Shown: piece by piece, positions 1-12,288 of the stretch
How the letters are laid out: each line of letters begins with the position of its first letter
How positions within the stretch are numbered: the first letter of the stretch is position 1
Origin: Xylocopa sonorina
Lineage: Eukaryota; Arthropoda; Insecta; Hymenoptera; Apidae
Length of the DNA stretch: 64,000 nucleotides
NCBI RefSeq assembly: GCF_050948175.1
Contig: NW_027490124.1
Span: forward strand, 1,550,001 to 1,614,000
Reading direction: 5' to 3'
Program-made: the position numbers and the translations under genes
The notes under the pieces: generated by a model
What the model was told of the DNA's origin: nothing
What the model saw: the letters and a program-made list of their open reading frames with translations, nothing else
The model's database searches: none

Positions 1-3000
1 TTTACATTCTTTTGAAGTGAATACGAGGTATACATAACACTGCACAATGAATATTATATCTTACCATGGAACATAGAAATGAGATTCAATATGGCGATTT
101 AAGAAGAATTACAACTCTATTGCTTCGATACGTAGACATCCACAAACGCTACTTCCTAGCAAGGAAGTGTCGCATTTACATTCATTTGAAGTATAGACGA
201 GATATACATAGCACTGCACAATGAATATTATATCTTATCATGAAACATAGAAATGAGATGCGATATCGCGATTTAAGTAACATTAGGACACTATTGCTTC
301 GATACGTAGACATCTGCAAACACTATTTCCTAGCAAGGAACTGTCGCATTCACATTCATTTGAAGTGTATGCGAGGTATACATGAAACTTCGCAACGAAT
401 ATTATATATTATCATGAAACATAGATATGAGATGCGATAACGCGAATTAGTATGCTTTAGAAATCTATTGCTTCGATACGTAGACATCTGCCAACGCTAT
501 TTCCTAGCAAGGAAGTGACGCATTTACATTATTTTGAAGTGAGTACTAGGTATACATGACACTTCGCAATGAATATTATATCTTAACATGAAGCATAGAA
601 ATGAGATGCGACATCGCGTTTTGAGAAGCATTAGAACACTACTGCTTCGATACGGAGACATCTACAAACGCTATTTCCTAACAAGGAAGTGTCGCATTTA
701 CATTCTTTTGAAATGAATACGAGGTAAGCATGACACTTCGCAATGAATATTATATCTTATCACGAAACATAGAAATGAGATGCGATATCGCGATTTAAGA
801 AGCATTAGAACACTATTTCTTCGATACGGAGACATCTGTAAACGCTATTTCCTAGCAAGGTATTGTCGCATTTACTTTCTTTTGAAGTGAATACGAGGAA
901 TACATAGCACTACATAATGAATATCATGTCTTATCATGAAACATAGAAATGAGATGCAATAATGCGATTTAAGAAGCATTAGAACACTATTGCTTCGATA
1001 CGTAGACATCTGCACACGCTACTTCCTACAAAGGAAGTGTCGCATTTACATTCTTTTGAAAGGAATACGAGGTATACATGATACTGCACAATGAATATTA
1101 CATCTTATCATGAAGTATAGAAATGAGATGCGATATGGCGATTTTAGACATCTGTTAACGCTACTTCCTAACAAGGAAGTGTCGCATTTACATTCTTTTA
1201 AAGGGAATACGAGGTATACATAGCACTTCGCAATGAATATTATATCTTATCAAGAAACGTAGATATGTGATGCGATATGACGATTTAAGAAGAATTAGAA
1301 ATCTACTGCTTCGATACGTAGACATCTGCAAACGATACTTCCTAGCAAGGAAGTGTCGCATTTACATTCTTTTGAAAGGAATACGAGGTATACATAACAC
1401 TCCGCAATGAATATTATATCTTATCATGAAACATAGGAATGAGGAGCGATTTCGCTTTTTAAGAAGCATTAGAACTCTATTGCTACGATACGTAGACATC
1501 TACAAACGCTATTTCCTAGCAAGGAAGTGTCGCATTTACATTCATTTGAAGTATAGACGAGATATACATAACACTGCACAATGAATATTATATCTTATCA
1601 TGAAACATAGAAATGAGATGCGATATCGCGATTTAAGAAGCATTAGAACTCTATTGCTTCGATACGTAGACATCTGCAAACGCTACTTCCCAGCAAGGAA
1701 GTGTCGCATTTACATTCATTTGAAGTGAATACGAGGTATACATAACACTGCACAATGATTATTATATCTTATCATGAAACAGTGAAATGCGATGCGAAAT
1801 GGCGAGATAAGAAGCATTAGCACTCTATTGCTTCGATACGTAGACATCTGGAAACACTATTTCCTAGCATGGAAGTGTCGCATTTACATTCTTTTGAAGT
1901 GAATATGAGGTATTTCTGACACATCGCAATTAATATTATATCATATCATGAAACAAAGAAATGACATGCGGTATCTCGTTTTAAGAAGCATTAGAACTCT
2001 ATTGCTTCGATAGGTAGACATCTGCAAACACTATTTCCTAGCAAGGAAGTGTCGCATTTACATTCATTTGAAGTGTATGCGAGGTATACATAACACTTCG
2101 CAATGAATATTATATCTTATCATGAAACATAGAAATGAGATGCGATATATCGTTTTAAGAAGCATTGGAACTCTATTGCTTCGATACGTAGACATCTGCA
2201 AACACTATTTTCTAGCAAGGAAGTGTCGCATTTACATTCATTTGAAATGTGTGCGAGGAATACATAACACTTCGGAATGAATATTATATCTTATCATGAA
2301 ACGTAGAAATGAGATGTGATATCTCGTTTTAAGTAGCATTAGAATTCTATTGCTTCGATACGTAGACATCTGCAAACACTATTTCCTAGCAAGGAAGTGT
2401 CGCATTTACATTCATTTGACGTGTATGCGAGGTATACATAACACTTCGCAATGAATATTATATCTTATCATGAAACATAGAAGTGAGATGCGATATCTCG
2501 TTCTAAGCAGCATTAGAACTCTATTGCGTCGATACGTAGACATCTGCAAGCGCTATTTCCTAGCTTGGAAGTTTCGCATTTACATTCATTTGAAGTGTGT
2601 GTGAGGTATACATGACACTTCGCAATGAATATTATATCTTATCATGAAACATAGAAGTGAGATGCGATATCGCGTTCTAAGAAGCATTAGAACTCTATTG
2701 CTACGATACGTAGACATCTGCAAAGGCTATTTCCTAGCATGGAAGGGTCGCATTTACAATCTTTTGAAGTGAGTACGAGGTATACATAACACTCCATAAT
2801 GAATATTATATCTTATCAAGAAACATAGCAGTGAGATGCGATATCGCGTTTTAAGAAGCATTAGAACTCTATTGCTACGATACGTAGACATCTGCAAACG
2901 CTATTTCCTAGCATGGAAGTGTCGCATTTACATTCATTTGAAGTGAATACGAGGTATACATGACACTTCGCAATGAATATTATATCTTATCATGAAACAT

Positions 3001-4755
3001 AGAAATGAGATGCGATATCGTGTTTTAAGAAGCATTAGAGCTCTATTGCTTCGATACATAGACATCTGCAAACGCTATTTCCTAGCATTACACTTACATT
3101 CCACTTACATTCCACTGAAGTGAATACGAGGTATACATAACACTCCACAATGAATATTATATCCTATCACGAAACATAGAAATGAAATGCGGCATCTCGT
3201 TTTAAGACGCATTAGGACTCTATTGCTAAGATACGTAGACATCTGCAAACGCTATTTCCTAGCATGGTAGTGTCATATTTACATTCTTTTGAAGTGAATA
3301 CGAGGTATACATGACACTTCGCAATGAATATTATATCTTATCATGAAATATAGAAGTGAGATGCGATATCGCGTTCTAAGAAGCATTAGAACTCTATTGC
3401 TACGATACGTAGACATCTGCAAACGCTATTTCCTAGCATGGAAGTGTCTTATTTACATTCTTTTGAAGTGAATACGAGGTATACATGACACTTCGCAATG
3501 AATATTATATCTTATCATGAAACATAGAAGTGAGATGCGATATCGCGTTCTAAGAAGCATTAAAACTCTATTGCTGCGATACGTAGACATCTGCAAACGC
3601 TATTTCCTAGCATGGAAGTGTCGCATTTACATTCTTTTGAAGTGAATACGAGATATGCATGACACTTCGCAATGAATATTATATCTTATCATGAAACATA
3701 GGAATGAGGTGCTATATCGCGTTTTGAAAAGCATTAGAACTCTATTGCTAATATGCATAGACATCTGCAAACTCTATTTCCTAGCATTACACTTACATTC
3801 CACTTACATTCCACTGAAGTGAATACGAGGTATACATAACACTCCACAATGAATATTATATCCTATCACGAAACATAGAAATGAAATGCGGCATATCGTT
3901 TTAAGACGCATTAGAACTCTATTGCTACGATACGTAGACATCTGCACACGCTATTTCCTAGCATGGAAGTGTTTTATTTACGTTCTTCTGAAGTGAATAC
4001 GAGGTATACATGACACTTCGCAATGAATATTATATCTTATCATGAAACATAGGAATGAGGTGCTATATCGCGTTTTGAGAAGCATTAGAGCTCTATTGCT
4101 ACGATACGTAGACATCTGCAAACGCTATTTCCTAGCATGGAAGTGTCGCACTTACATTCATTTGAAGTGAATACGAGGTATACATGACGCTTCGCAATGA
4201 ATATTACACCTTATCATGAAACATAGAAGAGAGATGCGATATCGCGTTTTAGGAAGCATTGGAACTCTATTGCTGCGATACGTAGACATCTGCAAACGCT
4301 ATTTCCTAGCATGGAAGTGTCGCATTTACATTCTTTTGATGTGAATACGAGATATACATGACACTTCGCAATGAATATTATATCTTATCATGAAACATAG
4401 CAGTGAGATGCGATATCGCGTTTTAAGAAGCATTAGAACTCTATTGCTACGATACGCAGACATCTGCAAACGCTGTTTCCTAGCATGGAGGTGTCGCATT
4501 TACATTCATTTGAAGTGAATACGAGGTATACATGACACTTCGAAATGAATATTATACCTTATCATGATACATAGAAGAGTGATGCGATATCGCGTTTTAG
4601 GAAGCATTGGATCTCTATTGCTGCGATACGTAGACATCTGCAAACGCTATTTCCTAGCAAGGAAGTGTCGCATTTACATTCTTTTCAAGTGAATACGAGG
4701 TATACATGGCACTTCGCAATGAATATTATACCTTATCATGAAACATAGAAGAGAG
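1..4755 (+). repeat. Long satellite duplicon, copy 1 (left-truncated by window)
   Basis: This stretch matches 14,791-19,197 almost base for base. The offset is 14,790 up to about position 2,120 and 14,442 from about 2,479. The change of offset is 348 bp, exactly two monomers, so this copy has two monomers the other lacks. By eye I noticed only about four substitutions, for example near 652/15,442, 3,868/18,310, 3,888/18,330 and 4,150/18,592. Similarity ends near 4,755/19,197, where the neighbouring monomers stop matching. The left limit is set by the window edge. Confidence 0.9.
3091..3112 (+). repeat. 11-bp internal duplication inside a satellite monomer variant
   Basis: The unit CACTTACATTC is present twice in tandem where normal monomers have a single version of this segment. 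The same variant occurs at 3,790-3,811, 5,011-5,032, 17,533-17,554 and 18,232-18,253. The last two are the duplicon counterparts of the first two. A single-unit form that could be the ancestor is at about 5,370. Confidence 0.85.
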
Positions 4756-6889
4756 GTGCGATATCGCGTTTTAGGAAGCATTAAAACTCTATTGCTGCGA
4801 TACGTAGGCATCTGCAAACGCTATTTCCTAGCATGGAAGTGTCGCATTTACATTCTTTTGAAGTGAATACGAGATATGCATGACACTTCGCAATGAATAT
4901 TATATCTTATCATGAAACATAGGAATGAGGTGCTATATCGCGTTTTGAAAAGCATTAGAACCCTATTGCTAATATGCCTAGACATCTGCAAACTCTATTT
5001 CCTAGCATTACACTTACATTCCACTTACATTCCACTGAAGTGAATACGAGGTATACATAACACTCCACAATGAATATTATATCTTATCGCGAAACATAGA
5101 AATGAAATGCGGCATCTCGTTTTAAGACGCATTAGAACTCTATTGCTACGATACGTAGACATCTGCAAAGGCTATTTCCTAGCATGGAAGGGTCGCATTT
5201 ACATTCTTTTGAAGTGAGTACGAGGTATACATAACACTCCATAATGAATATTATATCTTATCATGAAACATAGATGTGAGATGCGATATCGCGTTTTAAG
5301 AAGCATTAGAACTCTATTGCCTATATACGTAGACATCTGCAAATTCTATTTCCTAGCAAGGAAATTTCGCACTTACATTCCACTGAAGTGAATACGAGGT
5401 ATACATAACATTACACAATGAATATTATATCTTATTACGAAGTATAGTAATGAAATACGACATCTCGTTGTAAGAAGCATCAGTACTCTATTGCTATGAT
5501 ACGTAGACATCTGCAAACAATATTTCCTAGCAAGGAAGTGTCGCATTTACATTCTTGTGAAGTGAAGTCGCGGTATACATGACACTTCGCAATGAATATT
5601 ATATCTTATCATGAAACATAGAAGTGTGATGCGATATCGCATTTTAAGAAGTATTAGAACCCTATTGCTACGATAGGTAGACATCTGCAAACGCTACTTC
5701 CTAGCATGGAAGTGTCGCATTTACATTCTTTTGAAGTGAAGACGAGGTATACATGACACTTCGCAATGAATATTATATCTTATCATGAAACAAGGGAGTG
5801 AGATGCGATATCGCGTTCTAAGAAGCACTACAACTCTATTGCCTCGACGCATAGACATCTGCAGACGCTATTTCCTAGCATGGAAGTGTCGCATTTACAT
5901 TCTTTTGAAGTGAATGCGAGGTGTACATGACAATCCGCAATGAATATTATATCTTATCAGGATACTTAGAAATGAGATGCGATATCGCGTTTTGAGAAGC
6001 ATTAGAGCACTATTGCTATCATACCTAGACATCTGCAATCGCTATTTCCTAGCAACCAATAGTCGCATTTACATTCTTTTGAAGTGAATTCGAGGTTTAC
6101 ATGATACTACGGAATGAATATTATAACATATCACGAAACATAGAAATGAGATGCGATATCGCGATCTAGGAAGCATTAGAACTCTATTGCTGTGATACGT
6201 AGGCATCTGCAAACGCTATGCCCTAGCAAGGAATAGTCGCATTTACATTCTTTTGATGTGAATACGAGGTATACATGACACTTCGCAATGAATTTTATAT
6301 CTTATCATGAAGCATAGAAATGAGATGCGATATCTCGTTTTGAGAAGCATTACAACTCCTTTGCTCCGATACGTAGTCATCTGCAAACGTTATTTCCTAG
6401 CAAGGAAGATTCGCATTTACATTCTTTTGAAGTGAATACGAGGTGTACATGACACATCGCAATGAATATTATATCTTATCAGGAAACATAGAAGTGAGAT
6501 ACTATAACGCGTTTTGAGAAGCATTAGAACCCTATTGCTACGATACGTACACATCTGCAATCGTTATTTCCTAGCAACCAATAGTCGCATTTACATTCTT
6601 TTGAAGTGAATTCGAGGTTTACATGACACTTCGGAATGAATATTATAACTTATCACGAAACATAGAAATGAGATGCGATATCGCGATCTAAGAAGCACTA
6701 GAGCTCTATTGTTACGATACGTAGGCATCTGCAAACGCTATGCCCTAGCAAGGAATAGTCGCATTTACATTCTTTTGATGTGAATACGAGGTATACATGA
6801 CACTGCTCAATGAATATTATATCTTATCATGAAACATAGAGATAAGATGCGATATCGCGTTTTATGAAGCATTAGAACTCTATTGCTTC

Positions 6890-7828
6890 GATATGTGGAT
6901 ATCTTGAAACGCTATTCCGTAGCGTGGAAGTGTGGGATTTAGAGTCTTTTGTGCTGTTGACGAGATACAGATAACGCGTTTCTTTGATATGACGTTTTAT
7001 CTAGAGATATAGAGATGAAATTCGATATCGCATTTCATGAAGCGTTAGTACTCCATAACTTCGACATGTGACTTCAAGAAACGTTATTCCGTAGTATGGA
7101 AGTGTGGGCGCTACATACTTTTGAAGTGCTGACGAGATATACATAACGCGTTGCATTGATATTACATCTTATCATGAAACCTATAAATGAGATGCGATAT
7201 CGCGTTTTATGAAGAATTGGAACTCTATTGCTTCGATTGGTAGACATTTAGAAATCTATTCCGTAGCAAGGATGTGTGGAATTCATATTCTTATGAGGTG
7301 TACACAAGATATACATAATGTGTTGCATTGAATATTACATCTTATCATGAGACATAGAAATGAGATGCGATATCGCGTTTTTTGAAGTTTTAGAACCGTA
7401 CTTCTTCGATACGTACACATCTGGAAACGCTATACCGTAGCAAGGAAGAGTTTCATTTACATTCTTTTGAACCATCGATGAGATATACATAGCGCGTTGC
7501 TTTGGATATTACATCTTATCATGAGACATAGAAATGAGATGCGATATCGCGCTTTATGAAGCATTAGAACTGCGTTGCTTCGAAACGTATACATCTAGAA
7601 TCGCTTTATGTAGCATGGAAGTGTGGGATTTATATTCTTTTGAAGTGTTGACGAGATATACAAAACGCGTTGCATTGAAGATTACATCTTATCATGAGAC
7701 ATAGAATTGATAAGCGATATTGCTTTCTATGAAGCATTAGAACTCCATTGCTCCGTTATGTAGACATCTAGAAACCCTGTTCCGTAGCAAGGAAGTGTGG
7801 CATTTACATGGTATTGAATTGTATACGC
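6890..7828 (+). repeat. Diverged B-type satellite monomers, left of the retroelement
   Basis: About five monomers recognisably related to the 174-bp satellite but strongly diverged. GAAACG/GAAATC words fall at 6,906, 7,078, 7,251 and 7,424, so spacing is 172-173. Diagnostic differences are CTATTCCGTAG in place of CTATTTCCTAG, GTGTGGGATT or GTGTGGCATT in place of GTGTCGCATT, ACGAGATATACATAACGCG and GAGACATAG. The change from A type is abrupt near 6,890. The last monomer is cut after GTATACG at about 7,828, where retroelement sequence begins. Confidence 0.88.
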
Positions 7829-7931
7829 TGCAGAACCAGAGGACGACGTGTTTGCAACCAACAACAGAATGTGAATTCCGACTCTAGCGAACGTAAAACT
7901 AGTAGATCCACAATTTCATCGACCGGAAAAT

Positions 7932-8620
7932 GTGGATATGTTAATCGGCACCGGCCCCACTTTATCATCCCCTAGCATCGGCCAGTACAAGCTTTCTCCT
8001 CGCAACGATTCTGAATTAATCCTCCAAAGGACGCAATTTGGACGGATCATCGGGAGGAGCGTATCCACATCGGCGTCGTGGAGGAAACATCAAACGTTCG
8101 TTACAATCCTGAATTTCGAACTTCAAAAATTCTGGGTGCTAGTAGAGGGCCCACACGGACGACAGCTATTTTCCGCGAAGTAGGAATGCGAGCAGTATTT
8201 TCACGACCACGTTAAACAGACACGAACCGGTCGTTACATTGTCGCACTGCCGTTCAGTGAAAAGAAGATGCAGTTAGGCGAAACTCGGTCGCGCGTCCTC
8301 AACCTTCTTCTTTCTCTCGAACGAAAATTCATGAAAGATCCAGAGCTGAAACGAGAATACTCCACCGTCACCGAGGAATATTTCTAGATGGGACATATGA
8401 GCCAGGTAGGGCCACGCGATTCGGATGGCCTCTACCTCATCCACCACGCCGTCATCAAACTGTCCAGCTCAACAACGAAGGTTCGCGTCGTCTTCGATGG
8501 ATCTGCAAGATCGAGCAGTAGACTGACATTGAACGATACGCTTTTGGCAGGACCAACGATACAGGTCGACATATTCGCTTTTCCCATAAGGTTCTGTCAA
8601 CACACCTATGTCTTAACCGG
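7932..8620 (+). pseudogene. pol fragment: protease-RT linker and N-terminal reverse transcriptase
   Basis: One frame runs through this stretch with two stops (TAG at 8,181 and 8,385). It starts with LIGTG, resembling the segment after the retropepsin/DUF1758 domain of BEL/Pao elements, followed by LQRTQFG. Further on come GRYIVALPF, LERKF and GHMSQV, the linker leading into the reverse transcriptase. The RT fingers follow with KVRVVFDGSA and LNDTLLAGP. In the family this polyprotein is cleaved to give the enzyme that copies retrotransposon RNA to DNA in cytoplasmic particles. The fragment has no start codon of its own, since it is the interior of a polyprotein. The frame is lost at about 8,617-8,621, just before the first catalytic aspartate region. 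Confidence 0.88.
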
Positions 8621-9690
8621 AGTCACATCGAGAAGATGTATCGGCAGTTCCTCGTAAGACCGGAAGACCGCCGATACCAGCCGATATTGTGACGAGATAA
8701 CAAGGGAAAGGTGAAAACGTACGAGCTGAACACGATCGCGTTCGGACTATCTTTAGCGCCTTTCCTCGTCATCAGGTATATTCATCAGCTAGCGGACGAC
8801 GAAAAGGTGAATGCTCCTTTCGCATCGACCGTGCTCCAGCGAGATCTATACGTCGATGATCTCCTAACTGGCACAGATAATTACGAAGACGCTAGACAAC
8901 TACGGGACCAGGTAATAAAGCTACTTAAAGGCGGCAACCTCCACATTCAACAATGGGTCTCGAGCGAACCGAAACTTTTAGTAGGACTTCCGGAAGGCGA
9001 AATTCACCCAAAGTATTTTGGAGACGCCACAATGAAAGCTCTTGGCGTTTCGTGGCACGCGTAGGACGACCGAATCATCTATTCCGTGGATCCAAACATC
9101 GATACGAGGATCACCAAACGCACGATCTTATCCACCATGACAAAAATATTCGACCCGTTAGGTTTACTGGCGCCAGTAATAATAACGGCAAAAATATTTA
9201 TGCAACACCTTTGGAAACTGCAATTGGCCTGGGACGAATCGCTACCAACTATCCTCCATACAGAATGGTCCACGTACGTGAAGGAAATGCAGTTATATAA
9301 CGAAACATTCTTCGAGTGACACGTATGCCAATCGAAGGTGCGAAGGGTGGAATTACACAGGTTCTGCGACGCGAGCGAACGAGCATACGGAGCGTGCGTG
9401 TATCTACGGTCAGTCGACAATCGCGGACGAATTAAAACGAGACTATTATGCGCGAAATTTCGGGTCGCACCAGTAAAAGTTGTCAGCCTCGCACGTCTCG
9501 AACTTTGCGGTGCGGTGCTACTGACGTCATTATTGTCTAGCGTCCGAGATAATAATGCACGCCGATTCGACTCGATTAACTTCCGGACGCATTCCACGAT
9601 AGTTTTATATTTGCTGCAACGCGAACCAGCCACGCTAAGAACATTCGTGGCAAATAGAGTGGCCGAAATTCAAACGAGGACCGATAGCGG
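8621..9690 (+). pseudogene. pol fragment: reverse transcriptase palm and A17/RNase H region
   Basis: A single frame resumes at about 8,621, with stops at 8,690 (TGA), 9,062 (TAG) and 9,317 (TGA). It opens with KMYRQ, the segment that follows the first catalytic aspartate in BEL/Pao reverse transcriptases. At that aspartate position the readable codon is CAC (His), next to the frameshift. The palm motif YVDDLLTG, carrying the other two catalytic aspartates, is intact at 8,849-8,872. It is followed by the thumb, then by KIFDPLGLLAPV and FCDASERAYGACVY, which are hallmarks of the Pao A17/RNase H-like region, and LARLELCGA. The order matches the family. The loss of one catalytic residue and the stops rule out function. 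Confidence 0.9.
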
Positions 9691-10660
9691 CACGTCAGGT
9701 CAAACGACAATCCAGCGGACCTCATATAGAGAGGACAAACACCGGCGGAATTCTTGAAGCCCTCCATCTGACGTCATGGACCATCGTGGTTTGCCGACGA
9801 TAACAAGGATTGGCCGAAATCTACGTTCAACCTCGTTTTGGAAATACTCGATATTCATCCCCATACATGCTTGGCAACGACCATCCGTAGCAACGAAATT
9901 CTCGGCCGCTATTCAGACATCGCGAAATTAAGGAGGATCGTCGCATATTGCCTCCGATTTCGCAAAAATCATTGTAACGCAGGACCTCTAACCGTATGAG
10001 AGGTCCACGACGCTAATGATCGGATCTTGAGGCTCGTGAAAGCCTTCGCGTTTGAAAAAGAGATCCGAAATTTGAAGAACGGTACAGAGCTGCATCCAAA
10101 GAGGAACCGGCTCTCGCTGCAGCCATTCTTAGACGAAACGGGAATTCTACAGGTAGGCGGTCGACTACAAAACGCAAACATTCCCTGCGGACAGAAACAT
10201 CCGATCCTGCTTCTAAGATCGCATCACATCACCGATCTGATCATTCGTCACACGCATTTAGAGGGACATCATTCGGGTATCAATACCACGCTGGCGACAC
10301 TAAGGCAGAGGTATTGGCCCATTGATGGTAAGAAGTACATCTGGTGCTTCCGCGTAAAACCACCGGCCGTGAAATACGTAATGGGCACTCTACCTGCGTC
10401 ACGCGAATCCGAATGCCGATCCTTTAATAATTGCGGAACAGATTATTGCGGTCCTTTTTATATCAAGGAAAAACGTTTCCGAAATTGTGCGCGAGTAAAA
10501 ATATATGTAGCAGTGTTTGTGTGCTTTGCAACGAGAGCGGTCTATCTTGAGATCGTCGGTGACATGACTACCGAAGCGTTCATCGCGGCATTGAAACGCT
10601 TCATCGGTCGTAGGGGCATCTGTCGGAACATTTATTCCTACAACGGGACAAAATTTCGTT
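9691..10660 (+). pseudogene. pol fragment: end of RNase H region, integrase zinc-binding and core domains
   Basis: After a frameshift near 9,690 the text continues with HVRSNDNPAD, the segment closing the RNase H-like region of BEL/Pao elements, then stops at 9,727 and beyond. From about 10,027 a 214-residue open stretch contains the integrase. The zinc-binding histidines are in HTHLEGHHSG, but the following Cys pair is incomplete (only WCFRVKP is readable). The core begins with GTDYCGPF, holding the first catalytic Asp. The second catalytic Asp is replaced by Tyr in YSYNGTKF at about 10,636-10,659. The family enzyme joins retrotransposon DNA to the host chromosome. This copy lacks a key residue and loses frame at about 10,660. 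Confidence 0.88.
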
Positions 10661-10663
10661 GGA

Positions 10664-11350
10664 GTGAATAACGAATTAAGCGCACTGTACCAAAAACTGC
10701 AAGCGGACGATAAGGTAAGACACTTCCTCACGGGCAAGGGAATATCATGGCATTTCATGCCAGCTCCTTCTCCCAATTTCGGCGGCCTTTGGGAGGCAGC
10801 AGTGAAATCGTTTAAACACCACATCAAACGAGTCGTCGGGGAAGATACGGGTTACATTCGAATAGTTCAATACGTTCGCGATCGAAATCGAAGCGATCCT
10901 AAACTCCCGCCCGCTTACTCCATTATCATCCGATCCTAATGGTCCCTAACTCCGACCCACTTCCTGATCGGCACGTCGTTAACGAGTTTGCCCGAGACTG
11001 ATTTCAGTGATACTCCTCGTAACTGATTGTCACACTAGCAAACACATCCAGAATGTCCAGCAGGAATTTTGAACCAGGTGGCACAAGGAGTATATCCACC
11101 ATCTGAGCGAGCGAAAAAAATGGACCAAGGGCTACCACGAGATCAAGAAAAGATCCCTCGTAGTCTTAAGGGATGTCTACGTCCTGCCTTTGCAGTGGCA
11201 CCGCGGTCGAGTCGAAGAGGTGCACCCAGGTCCAGACAAGATCACCCGAACGGTCACCGTACGGACCAGCCAGGGTGCCTACAATCGCAACGTCAAGCAG
11301 TTAGCGGAGCTGCCCACATCCGAGACGATAGCGTGAACCATCGACGTCGA
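10664..11350 (+). pseudogene. pol fragment: integrase C-terminal part and DUF5641-like tail
   Basis: The frame from 10,664 includes FGGLWEAAVKSF with the catalytic glutamate of the integrase core. It runs to a TAA at 10,937, directly followed in the same frame by LTPTHFLIG, a conserved BEL/Pao motif downstream of the core. A further frameshift separates this from the last readable block. There WTKGYHE and, from 11,206, WHRGRVEEVHPG followed by TVRTSQG match the C-terminal DUF5641-type domain of these polyproteins. The pieces are collinear with the family, and no intact open frame spans them. The 102-residue open frame at 11,069-11,377 is in a different frame from the conserved text and is not the real product. 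Confidence 0.83.
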
Positions 11351-11400
11351 GACGATATTCAGATCAAACCGATTTAGATTGATCGTCACGGTCTCTCAAC

Positions 11401-11502
11401 GGGGAGAACATGTTCCGACCGATGGAACAAATAAAACGTGGGGCCTTCGAAGACTTTATTTATTACACATTTGTGATGAAAAGGCTATTTTTGAGATTAA
11501 GA
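11401..11502 (+). mobile_element. Polypurine tract and truncated 3' LTR start of the BEL/Pao relic
   Basis: GGGGAGAA at 11,401-11,408 lies just after the end of pol and is followed within two bases by TGTTCC at 11,411. In LTR elements a polypurine tract directly precedes the 3' LTR, and BEL/Pao LTRs usually begin with TGTT, so this is the expected place and form. AATAAA occurs at about 11,430. Only about 90 bp of candidate LTR remain before satellite resumes near 11,503, so the LTR is cut. No matching 5' LTR is present. Confidence 0.55.
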
Positions 11503-12288
11503 CGTTTTAAGTAATTTCGTAAATATATCTATTGCTGCGATATGTAGACATCTCGAAACGCTATTCCCTAGACATAAAGTGCGGGATTCACATTCTTTCG
11601 AAGTGTAGTCTTGATATACATAACGCGTTGCATTAAATATTGCATCTTATCACGGGACGTAGTAGTGAGATGCGATATCGCGTTTTATAAAGGGTTAGAA
11701 CTCTATTGCTTCGAAACGTGGACATCCAGAAACGCTATTCCGTCGCAAGGAGGTGCGGCATTTACATTCTTTTGAAGTGTAAACGAGATATACATAACGC
11801 GTTGCATTGAGCAATAAATCTTATCATGAGACATAGAAATGAGATGCGATATCGCGATTTATAAAGTGTTAGAACTCTATTGCTTCGATACGTGGACATC
11901 TAGAAACGCTATTCTGCTGCATGGAAGTGTGGCATTTACATTGGTTTGAAGTGTTTACGAAACATTCCTAACGCGTTGCGTTGATTATTACATCTCATCG
12001 TGAGACATAGAAATGAGATGCGATATCGCGTTTTACGAAGCATTATAACTCTATTGCTTCGATTACTTGACATCTAGTAACGCTATTCCGTCGCTAGGAA
12101 GTGTGGGATTTACATTCTCATGAAGTAATGACGAAAAATACATAACGCGTTGCATTGAATTACATCATAACGTGAACCATAGATTTGAGATACGAAATCG
12201 CGTTTTATGAAGAATTGGAACTGTACTGCTTCGATTCGTAGACACCTGGAAGCACTATTCTGTTGCAAGGTAGAGTCGCATTTACATT
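11503..12288 (+). repeat. B-type satellite monomers between the two insertions
   Basis: About 4.5 monomers of the diverged subfamily (CTATTCCGTCG, GTGTGGCATT, CATAACGCGTTGCATTGA, GAGACATAG). They continue the B type seen left of the retroelement. Satellite similarity begins at CGTTTTAAGTAATTTCG and stops after CGCATTTACATTC at about 12,288. The retroelement therefore sits within B-type DNA, not at its border. Confidence 0.87.

Larger units (their letters stand above)
1..6889 (+). repeat. 174-bp tandem satellite, main (A-type) monomers, left block
   Basis: Head-to-tail monomers of 174 bp. The word GATACG (or a one-base variant) recurs at 127, 301, 475, 649, 823 and 997, each step exactly 174. 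Conserved words in order are GATACGTAGACATCTGC, TTCCTAGCAAGGAAGTG, CGCATTTACATTC, GAATACGAGGTATACAT, GCAATGAATATTATATC, CATGAAACATAGAAATGAG and GATGCGATATCGCG. The block enters the window already in progress, so its left end is unknown. One monomer near 1,145 lacks 32 bp (spacing 142 instead of 174). From about 2,680 many monomers switch to the CTACGATACG / TAGCATGG variant. No gene is visible in the block. The short open frames, such as 240-440, are satellite translations. Confidence 0.97.
7829..11502 (+). mobile_element. Degenerate BEL/Pao-type LTR retrotransposon relic (pol and 3' end only)
   Basis: About 3.7 kb of non-satellite DNA whose + strand translations follow the order of a BEL/Pao polyprotein: post-protease linker, reverse transcriptase, A17/RNase H region, integrase zinc-binding and core domains, then a DUF5641-like C-terminus. 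It ends with a purine tract and the first bases of a putative 3' LTR. Gag, the protease active site, the 5' LTR and most of the 3' LTR are missing. The frame is broken by at least four frameshifts (about 8,620, 9,690, 10,660 and between 10,960 and 11,200) and many in-frame stops (8,181, 8,385, 8,690, 9,062, 9,317, 9,727, 10,937). It is embedded in B-type satellite on both sides, with no recognisable target duplication. It cannot be active. Family assignment rests on domain order and motifs, not on a database search. Confidence 0.9.

Noticed and set aside
240..440. Open frame of 66 codons, identical to that at 15,030-15,230
   Set aside because: It is translation of satellite monomers. The 174-bp unit keeps one frame open across monomers when two usual stop positions are mutated. 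The identity reflects the duplicon, not selection.
1..7828. CRISPR-like regular repeats
   Set aside because: Repeats are contiguous 174-bp monomers with no spacers, in a eukaryotic context.
9079..9633. Minus-strand 184-codon open frame
   Set aside because: Antisense shadow of the RT/A17 region, whose conserved motifs are on the + strand.
11069..11377. 102-codon + strand open frame in the retroelement
   Set aside because: The conserved DUF5641-like text is in another frame of the same DNA. This frame is a shadow.
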